DNA of 64,000 nt from Nioella nitratireducens. Lineage in GTDB: Bacteria; Pseudomonadota; Alphaproteobacteria; Rhodobacterales; Rhodobacteraceae. The notes beneath the pieces are model-generated. The model saw nothing but the letters and a program-made list of their open reading frames with translations. It did no database searches and was not told the DNA's origin. This document shows, one piece after another, positions 58,775-64,000 of this stretch (the first letter of the stretch is position 1; every line of letters begins with the position of its first letter). The position numbers were made by a program, and so were the translations under genes. Location: positions 186,001-250,000 of the forward strand of contig NZ_MNBW01000001.1 of the NCBI RefSeq assembly GCF_001879715.1, given 5' to 3'.

Positions 58775-60118
58775 ATGACGATGAGTGGAGGCCTTGCGCT
58801 GAAATCGAATCCTGCACCGATCGTGGCGTGCACCATCGCCCGCGATGTGCAGACGTTCGACCTGCTGATCGATGACATCGAGGCGGAACTGGGCGAAGCC
58901 TGGGGCGATCTGAACTTTCTCGAAGCTCAGGCCTTTCTTGCACAGCCCGAAGCGGATGACCTCGAATTCGTGGCGGTCGCGGTCGACGACGCCGACGAAC
59001 CCGATGTCGAAATGATCTGCCGAGTGATTGCCCAAGCCAAGGAAGCCGGGGTCAAGGTGATCCTTGTCGCCGAAGATGTCAGCCCGCCTATCCTGCATCG
59101 CCTGTTGACGGCCGGGGCCGACGATTTCGTGCCCTACCCCCTGCCCGACCGCGCCTTTCACAATTCGCTGGAACGTGTGCGCGGCGGCCAGACCATCGCC
59201 ACACCGGAGCAAGCCGAAGCCCCCGCCGCCGCGCCACAGGCCGAAACGCCCCCCGCGCCGGAAGCGGCGGCCCCCGACGCCCCCGCCACGCCACAGGCGC
59301 CACCGCCAGAGGTCCAGTTGCAGCCCACGACAACCACGATGGGCGACCGGGTGATCTTTGCGGTGCAAAGCATGGCCGGCGGCAGCGGCGCCACGACCTT
59401 TGCCGTCAACCTGGCCTGGGAATTGGCCAATATAGACAAGAAGGCCCCGCCATCGGTCTGCCTGATCGACCTCGGGCTGCAATTCGGATCGGCCGCGACC
59501 TATCTGGACCTGCCGCGCCGCGAGGTGGTGTTCGAAATCCTGACCGAGGCGACCACAATGGACCTGCCCGCCTTCAAGCAGGCGGTTCAGCGCTATGGGG
59601 ACAAGATGGGGGTCTTCACCGCCCCCGCCGATATCCTGCCGCTCGACATCGTGGGCCCCGACGAGATTGCCGCGCTGATCGCGCTGGCTCAGGAATGCGC
59701 CGATATCGTCGTGATCGACATGCCGTCTACCATCGTTCAATGGACCGAAACGGTGCTGAACGCGGCCGATGTCTATTTCGCGACCCTGGATCTGGACATG
59801 CGATCGGCCCAGAACACGATGCGCTTCATCAAGGCGTTGCAAGCCGAAGACCTGCCGCTCGACAAGGTGCACTACGTTCTCAACCGTGCCCCGCGCGGGC
59901 TGGATATCGGCGGCAAGGCCCGCATCAAGCGGCTTGCCGAAAGCCTTGGCATCACGATCAGCACCCACCTGCCGGACGGGGCCAAACAGGTCACGCAAGC
60001 CTGCGATCACGGCGAACCGCTGTCGGATTTCGCCCCGAAAAACCCGTTGCGCAAAGAAATCGCCAAGCAGGCCAAGGCCCTTTACGACGCCATGAAAGCC
60101 GAAGCCTCGGCAACCTGA
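58775..60118 (+). CDS. cpaE: Flp pilus localisation ATPase CpaE/TadZ
   Basis: A 447-residue protein. N-terminal receiver-like domain (about 15-130; LTAGADDFVPYPL), a Pro/Ala-rich linker (about 145-185) and a MinD/ParA-type domain. The P-loop is deviant: MAGGSGATTFAVNLAWEL lacks the usual Lys (KGG-x-GKT), as in several TadZ/CpaE proteins. It places the pilus machine at the pole. The start ATG at 58775 (or 58781) has CGGGG upstream. cpaF follows after 9 bp. Confidence 0.92.
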   Translation: MTMSGGLALKSNPAPIVACTIARDVQTFDLLIDDIEAELGEAWGDLNFLEAQAFLAQPEADDLEFVAVAVDDADEPDVEMICRVIAQAKEAGVKVILVAEDVSPPILHRLLTAGADDFVPYPLPDRAFHNSLERVRGGQTIATPEQAEAPAAAPQAETPPAPEAAAPDAPATPQAPPPEVQLQPTTTTMGDRVIFAVQSMAGGSGATTFAVNLAWELANIDKKAPPSVCLIDLGLQFGSAATYLDLPRREVVFEILTEATTMDLPAFKQAVQRYGDKMGVFTAPADILPLDIVGPDEIAALIALAQECADIVVIDMPSTIVQWTETVLNAADVYFATLDLDMRSAQNTMRFIKALQAEDLPLDKVHYVLNRAPRGLDIGGKARIKRLAESLGITISTHLPDGAKQVTQACDHGEPLSDFAPKNPLRKEIAKQAKALYDAMKAEASAT

Positions 60119-60127
60119 GGAACCGCA

Positions 60128-61594
60128 ATGTTTTCGCGCTACAAGAAACCGTCTTCCGCTCGCCCCGTGCATCCGGCCCTGACAACGGCGCCGGATCACA
60201 AGGCGCCTGCGCCCGAAGGGCCCGAGGTCCAACCCTCTGGCACTCAGACCAAGGTCGCGCGCCGTCCGAAAAAGCCCGCCCCCGTGGCAGCCGAGCCCGT
60301 GGCCGTGGACAAGGAAACCAAGCGTCGGGCGCGTCTGGACGAAATCAAGACCGAGATGCATTCGCGGCTTCTGGACAACCTCAACCTGTCGGCGCTGGAA
60401 ACCGCCAAGGAAAGCGAACTGCGCAGCGAGATCAACTCGATCGTCACCGACGAGCTGACCGAAATGGGCGTGGTCCTGAACCGCGAAGACCGCTCGACCC
60501 TGCAAACCGAACTGTTCGACGAGGTCACCGGCCTTGGCCCGCTAGAGCCGCTGCTGAAGGACGACACCGTCAACGACATCCTGATCAATGGGCCGTTCAA
60601 CGTCTTTATCGAACGGAACGGCAAGCTGGAAAAATCCGACTGCCGTTTCAAGGACGAACGCCACTTGCTGCGGATCATCGACAAGATCGTGTCGGCCGTG
60701 GGCCGCCGCGTCGATGAATCCAACCCGTACGTTGACGCCCGTCTGAAAGACGGCTCGCGGTTCAACGCGATGGTGCCGCCCGTGGGGGTCGATGGCTCCT
60801 TGGTCTCGATTCGTAAGTTCAAGAAGGACAAGCTGGGTATCGACGATCTGGTCAAGTTCGGCGCCTTCACCGAAGAAATGGCCGCCTACCTTCAGGCCGC
60901 CGTAGCCTGCCGCCTGAACGTGGTCGTCTCGGGCGGGACGGGTTCGGGCAAGACCACCACGCTTAACGCGCTCAGCTCTTTCATCGACAATTCCGAACGC
61001 ATCCTGACCATCGAGGATACGGCGGAACTGCAATTGCAGCAGGAACATGTGGGCCGGATGGAAAGCCGTCCGCCCAACGTCGAGGGCAAAGGCGCGGTGA
61101 CGCAACGCGACTGTCTGCGCAACGCCCTGCGGATGCGGCCCGACCGGATCATCGTCGGCGAAACGCGCGGCGAGGAAGTGATCGACATGTTGCAGGCCAT
61201 GAACACCGGCCACGACGGGTCGATGACCACGATCCACGCCAACAGCGCGCGCGACGGTGTCAGCCGCCTGGAAAACATGATTGCCATGGCGGGCATCGAA
61301 ATGCCGTTGAAGGCCGTGCGCAGCCAGATTGCGTCGGCCGTGAACCTGATCGTGCAGGCCAGCCGCTTGCAGGACGGCTCTCGCCGCATGGTCTCCATCA
61401 CTGAAGTGACCGGGATGGAAGGCGATGTGATCTCGATGCAAGAGATTTTCCGCTACGAGCGCCTCGGCCTGCAACCCGATGGCAAGATCATTGGCCGCTT
61501 CACCGCCTGCGGTGTCCGCTCGTACTATTCCGAGCGGTTCCGCCAGTGGGGCTATGATCTGCCAGCCTCGATTTATGAACCCGTGGGGGATTGA
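60128..61594 (+). CDS. cpaF: Flp pilus assembly ATPase CpaF/TadA
   Basis: A 488-residue secretion ATPase of the PilT/VirB11 family. The core has Walker [18 protein letters not shown] near residue 270, the Asp box IEDTAELQ, Walker [14 protein letters not shown] near 340 and the His box [13 protein letters not shown]. It powers pilin polymerisation at the inner membrane with TadB and TadC. The N-terminal 60 residues are basic and disordered. The start of tadB lies close to its stop. Confidence 0.96.
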   Translation: MFSRYKKPSSARPVHPALTTAPDHKAPAPEGPEVQPSGTQTKVARRPKKPAPVAAEPVAVDKETKRRARLDEIKTEMHSRLLDNLNLSALETAKESELRSEINSIVTDELTEMGVVLNREDRSTLQTELFDEVTGLGPLEPLLKDDTVNDILINGPFNVFIERNGKLEKSDCRFKDERHLLRIIDKIVSAVGRRVDESNPYVDARLKDGSRFNAMVPPVGVDGSLVSIRKFKKDKLGIDDLVKFGAFTEEMAAYLQAAVACRLNVVVSGGTGSGKTTTLNALSSFIDNSERILTIEDTAELQLQQEHVGRMESRPPNVEGKGAVTQRDCLRNALRMRPDRIIVGETRGEEVIDMLQAMNTGHDGSMTTIHANSARDGVSRLENMIAMAGIEMPLKAVRSQIASAVNLIVQASRLQDGSRRMVSITEVTGMEGDVISMQEIFRYERLGLQPDGKIIGRFTACGVRSYYSERFRQWGYDLPASIYEPVGD

Positions 61595-61599
61595 CTGCC

Positions 61600-62568
61600 A
61601 TGCAACTGGGAACCGAACCGCTTATTTACATTGGCATCTTCGTCGGCGTCTTGATGCTGGTCGAGGGCGTCTATCTTGTGGCCTTCGGCAAGTCGATCAG
61701 CCTCAACAGCCGGGTCAACCGGCGGCTGGAACTGCTCAATACCGGCCTGAACCGCGAAGACGTCCTGGCCAAGCTGCGCAAGGAACTGGATCAGCACAAG
61801 GGTTCTCGCTCGATCCCGCTTTACGCGCTGATCGCCGACAAGGCGCAAAAGGCCAACATCGCCTTTTCGCCGCAACAATTGATGCTGGTCATGCTGGGTC
61901 TGGGAATCGCGGCCTTTGTCGGCCTGTCCATCGCAACCACCGCCGCCCTGCCGATCCGCATTCTGGTATCGGTTGTGATGGGCGTGGGCGCCGTGATCTT
62001 CTGGGTGAATTCCAAGGCCAAGAAGCGCATCGCGATGATCGAGGAACAATTGCCCGACGCGGTGGAACTGATGGTTCGCAGTCTGCGCGTTGGCCACCCG
62101 TTCGTGTCCGCGATCAACACCGTGGCCAAGGAAGTGGCCGACCCGCTCGGCTCGGAACTGGGCATCATCGCCGACGAGGCCGCCTATGGGCGCGACGTGT
62201 CCGAGGCGCTGCGTGCCATGGCAGAACGTCTGGACAATCAGGATTTGCGCTTCCTCGCCGTGGCCGTGGGCATCCAGCAGAAATCGGGCGGCAACCTGGC
62301 CGAAATCCTCGCTGGCCTGGCCAAGGTGATCCGCGCCCGGTTCAAACTGTTCCGCCGTGTCAAGGCGATCACCGCCGAGGCCAAATGGTCGGGAATGTTC
62401 CTGTCCTTCTTCCCGCTTCTGGCCCTGATCGCCATCAACGTGATGCAGCCCGATTACTACGACGATGTCATGCAATCGGCTGCCTTCATCCCGGCCTGTG
62501 CCGTGGTGGCCGTGATGCTGGCAGCGAACTTCTTTTTCATGCGCATGATGGTCAACATCAAGGTTTAG
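61600..62568 (+). CDS. tadB: Flp pilus inner-membrane protein TadB
   Basis: A 322-residue GspF/TadB-type integral membrane protein: an N-terminal helix (LIYIGIFVGVLMLVEGVYLV), a T2SSF domain with QLPDAVELMVRSLRVGHPF and GVAVGIQQKSGGNLAEIL given as the motif VGIQQKSGGNLAEIL, and C-terminal helices. It anchors the assembly ATPase. ATG at 61600 was chosen with GGGGG ahead; TTG at 61591, which overlaps the cpaF stop, is an alternative. TadC follows after 10 bp. Confidence 0.93.
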   Translation: MQLGTEPLIYIGIFVGVLMLVEGVYLVAFGKSISLNSRVNRRLELLNTGLNREDVLAKLRKELDQHKGSRSIPLYALIADKAQKANIAFSPQQLMLVMLGLGIAAFVGLSIATTAALPIRILVSVVMGVGAVIFWVNSKAKKRIAMIEEQLPDAVELMVRSLRVGHPFVSAINTVAKEVADPLGSELGIIADEAAYGRDVSEALRAMAERLDNQDLRFLAVAVGIQQKSGGNLAEILAGLAKVIRARFKLFRRVKAITAEAKWSGMFLSFFPLLALIAINVMQPDYYDDVMQSAAFIPACAVVAVMLAANFFFMRMMVNIKV

Positions 62569-62578
62569 GGGCAAGCGA

Positions 62579-63553
62579 ATGCTGCAACAGTTCAACGACC
62601 TCATCGTTTACTATCTGGGTCCGTTCGGGCCCTACCTCTTCGCGGGCGCACTCGGGATCATCTCGGTGCTGCTGGCGCTGCCGACGATCCTGTTTCGCAA
62701 GGCTGACCCGCTGACCAGGCTCAAGGATCAGACCCGTCGCCAGGACGGTGACAGCGATCTGCCGACGGCCCTGCGCGTCGGTGGCAAGAACGAAAAGCTC
62801 GACAAGTTCGCTCAATTCCTCGAACCGCAGGATCAGGAAGAGTTTTCCCAGATCCAGTTGACCCTGCTGCGCGCAGGGTATCGGTCGAAAGGCGCGGTTC
62901 AGACCTACCACTTCGCGCAATTCGCGCTTGGGCTGGGGCTGTTGATCCTTGGGGTGATCTACACGATCATCGCGAATGAACCGAGCACCCAGAAAAGCAT
63001 TCTGACCGTCCTGATCCCCGGCGGCCTTGGATATTACCTTCCGCGATACTGGGTTAACAAGCGCGTGCAGAAACGCGAAGAGGCGATCGTTCAGGGCTTT
63101 CCGGATTCGCTCGACCTGATGCTGGTCTGCGTCGAGGCCGGTCAATCACTGGATCAGGCGATCATCCGCGTCGCCAAGGAAATCCGTGCCTCGTTCGAGG
63201 ATCTGGCCGATGAATTCGAGATTGTCGCCTACGAGATGAAGGCCGGCAAGGACAAGGTCCGCGTGCTCAAGGATTTCGGCGAACGCTGCGGCGTGCAGGA
63301 TGTGAACAGCTTCGTGACCGTGCTGATCCAGTCGGCCACCTTCGGCACCTCGATCGCCGAGGCGCTGCGGGTCTATGCCGAAGAGATGCGCGATAAACGC
63401 GTGATGCGGGCCGAGGAAAAGGCCAACAAACTGCCCACCAAGCTGACTTTGGCAACAATGATGTTTTGTGTGCCCCCATTGTTGATTATCCTGATCGGAC
63501 CATCGGTCTACGGCATCTCGCAGACCCTCAGCAGCACGTCGGGAGGATTCTGA
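62579..63553 (+). CDS. tadC: Flp pilus inner-membrane protein TadC
   Basis: A 324-residue T2SSF-domain membrane protein that pairs with TadB. It has an N-terminal anchor (YLGPFGPYLFAGALGIISVL), a mid helix (GLGLLILGVIYTIIA), the core QGFPDSLDLMLVCVEAGQSLD and FVTVLIQSATFGTSIAEALR, and a final hydrophobic segment. ATG at 62579 is 10 bp after the tadB stop. Confidence 0.93.
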   Translation: MLQQFNDLIVYYLGPFGPYLFAGALGIISVLLALPTILFRKADPLTRLKDQTRRQDGDSDLPTALRVGGKNEKLDKFAQFLEPQDQEEFSQIQLTLLRAGYRSKGAVQTYHFAQFALGLGLLILGVIYTIIANEPSTQKSILTVLIPGGLGYYLPRYWVNKRVQKREEAIVQGFPDSLDLMLVCVEAGQSLDQAIIRVAKEIRASFEDLADEFEIVAYEMKAGKDKVRVLKDFGERCGVQDVNSFVTVLIQSATFGTSIAEALRVYAEEMRDKRVMRAEEKANKLPTKLTLATMMFCVPPLLIILIGPSVYGISQTLSSTSGGF

Positions 63554-63558
63554 CCGGA

Positions 63559-64000
63559 ATGAAGTGGGGCAACCTTGGTCTGACGATCCTGATGCTTGGC
63601 AGTCTGGCCGCGTGTGGCACCCCCGCGCGGCTTGATCCGTTGAACGAGGGCGTCGCCCCACCCGAAGACATCACCGTCCTGCGTGACGGCGTCGATCCGA
63701 TGATCGTCGGCCACCGGTTGATGGAATCCGGCGAATACGAACTGGCCCTGCGCGCCTATCTTCGCGCGGCGGGCGAACAGGGCATGAACGCCGAAACCCT
63801 GTCGTCCCTCGGATCGGTCAACCTGCGGCTCGGGCGGCTGGGTCAGGCCGAAGACCTTCTGCGGCAAGCGACCGACGCCGACCCGGAATTCGTGCCAGCG
63901 TGGAACAACCTCGGCGTCGTGCTGATGGAGCAGGGCCAATACGGTGAAGCACGGCAGGTTTTCCGGCAGGCCTATGCGCTCGATAGTGGCGAAAGCGACT
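63559..64000 (+). CDS. tadD: TadD-like TPR lipoprotein, 3' end missing
   Basis: The first 147 codons are in the window. The start MKWGNLGLTILMLGSLAACG is a lipoprotein signal with lipobox SLAAC (Cys19). Tetratricopeptide repeats follow, for example SGEYELALRAYLRAAGEQG and PAWNNLGVVLMEQGQYGEAR. TadD-type lipoproteins help secretin assembly in the outer membrane. The gene starts 5 bp after tadC and runs beyond the window. The frame is open to the last base. Confidence 0.9.
   Translation, partial: MKWGNLGLTILMLGSLAACGTPARLDPLNEGVAPPEDITVLRDGVDPMIVGHRLMESGEYELALRAYLRAAGEQGMNAETLSSLGSVNLRLGRLGQAEDLLRQATDADPEFVPAWNNLGVVLMEQGQYGEARQVFRQAYALDSGESD

Noticed and set aside
58469-60505. 678-residue minus-strand frame opposite cpaE
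   Set aside because: Shadow of cpaE, low complexity, and not plausible as protein.

Overview
The window is a gene-dense, GC-rich bacterial chromosome segment. Gene content and order point to a Roseobacter-group alphaproteobacterium (Rhodobacteraceae): hisS-hisZ-hisG with a short-form HisG, a PutA without a ribbon-helix-helix domain beside an Lrp-type regulator, a free-standing NDUFS4-like complex I protein, a selD fused to an oxidoreductase, and a tad pilus locus. The assignment comes from gene content only; there is no rRNA in the window.

Layout. 1-4.6 kb: end of a VOC-family gene, msrA, a DUF1232 membrane protein, an MFS permease, a fatty acid desaturase and slyX. 4.7-8.0 kb: the translationally coupled hisS-hisZ-hisG operon. 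8.1-13.3 kb (minus strand): capA-like lipoprotein, deoC, an ALDH16-type aldehyde dehydrogenase and a DUF1489 protein, probably co-transcribed in part for deoxyribose/acetaldehyde use. 13.4-18.8 kb: a cytoplasmic molybdoenzyme operon of soeABC type (predicted sulfite dehydrogenase), with an alpha/beta hydrolase gene and a 22-codon mini-ORF between the soeA and soeB genes. 18.9-22.9 kb: divergent putR-like regulator and putA. 23-30.9 kb: Ca2+-type P-ATPase, a beta-hydroxyacid dehydrogenase, mnmH and selD (tRNA selenation pair, convergent and overlapping) and truA. 30.9-34.3 kb: ycjX-ycjF-EamA permease. 34.3-39.9 kb: katG/oxyR divergent pair, then uvrB.

39.9-41.75 kb holds the most unusual DNA: a putative minus-strand small RNA with an intrinsic terminator, a tRNA-Arg(TCT) gene, and a 765-bp mini-island bounded by a perfect 41-bp copy of the tRNA 3' end. 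The island has no integrase and carries one gene, for a small secreted protein. Next to it a LysR gene diverges from dabB-dabA, an energy-coupled inorganic carbon accumulation system. 46.9-52.7 kb is a set of small housekeeping and unknown genes plus an HDAC-family hydrolase and scoAB CoA transferase. 52.7 kb to the end is a lytic transglycosylase followed by a tad locus: four tandem Flp-like pilins (two nearly identical, each with its own terminator), cpaB, cpaC, an OmpA-type lipoprotein, cpaE, cpaF, tadB, tadC and the start of tadD. No prepilin peptidase gene is present in the window.

Several dispersed non-coding repeats occur: a 40-bp GGGGGTGYAC element (2 copies, one forming the mini-ORF), a hairpin/GAGTATTTTTA module (2 copies), a TTTTCCGACA hairpin (2 copies), and a GTAGGGTGGGCA inverted repeat that supplies the oxyR stop codon. 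There is no CRISPR array, rRNA, transposase or recognisable prophage. Gene starts were chosen from conserved N-termini, ribosome binding sites and start/stop overlaps; functions are by family recognition and were not checked against databases.
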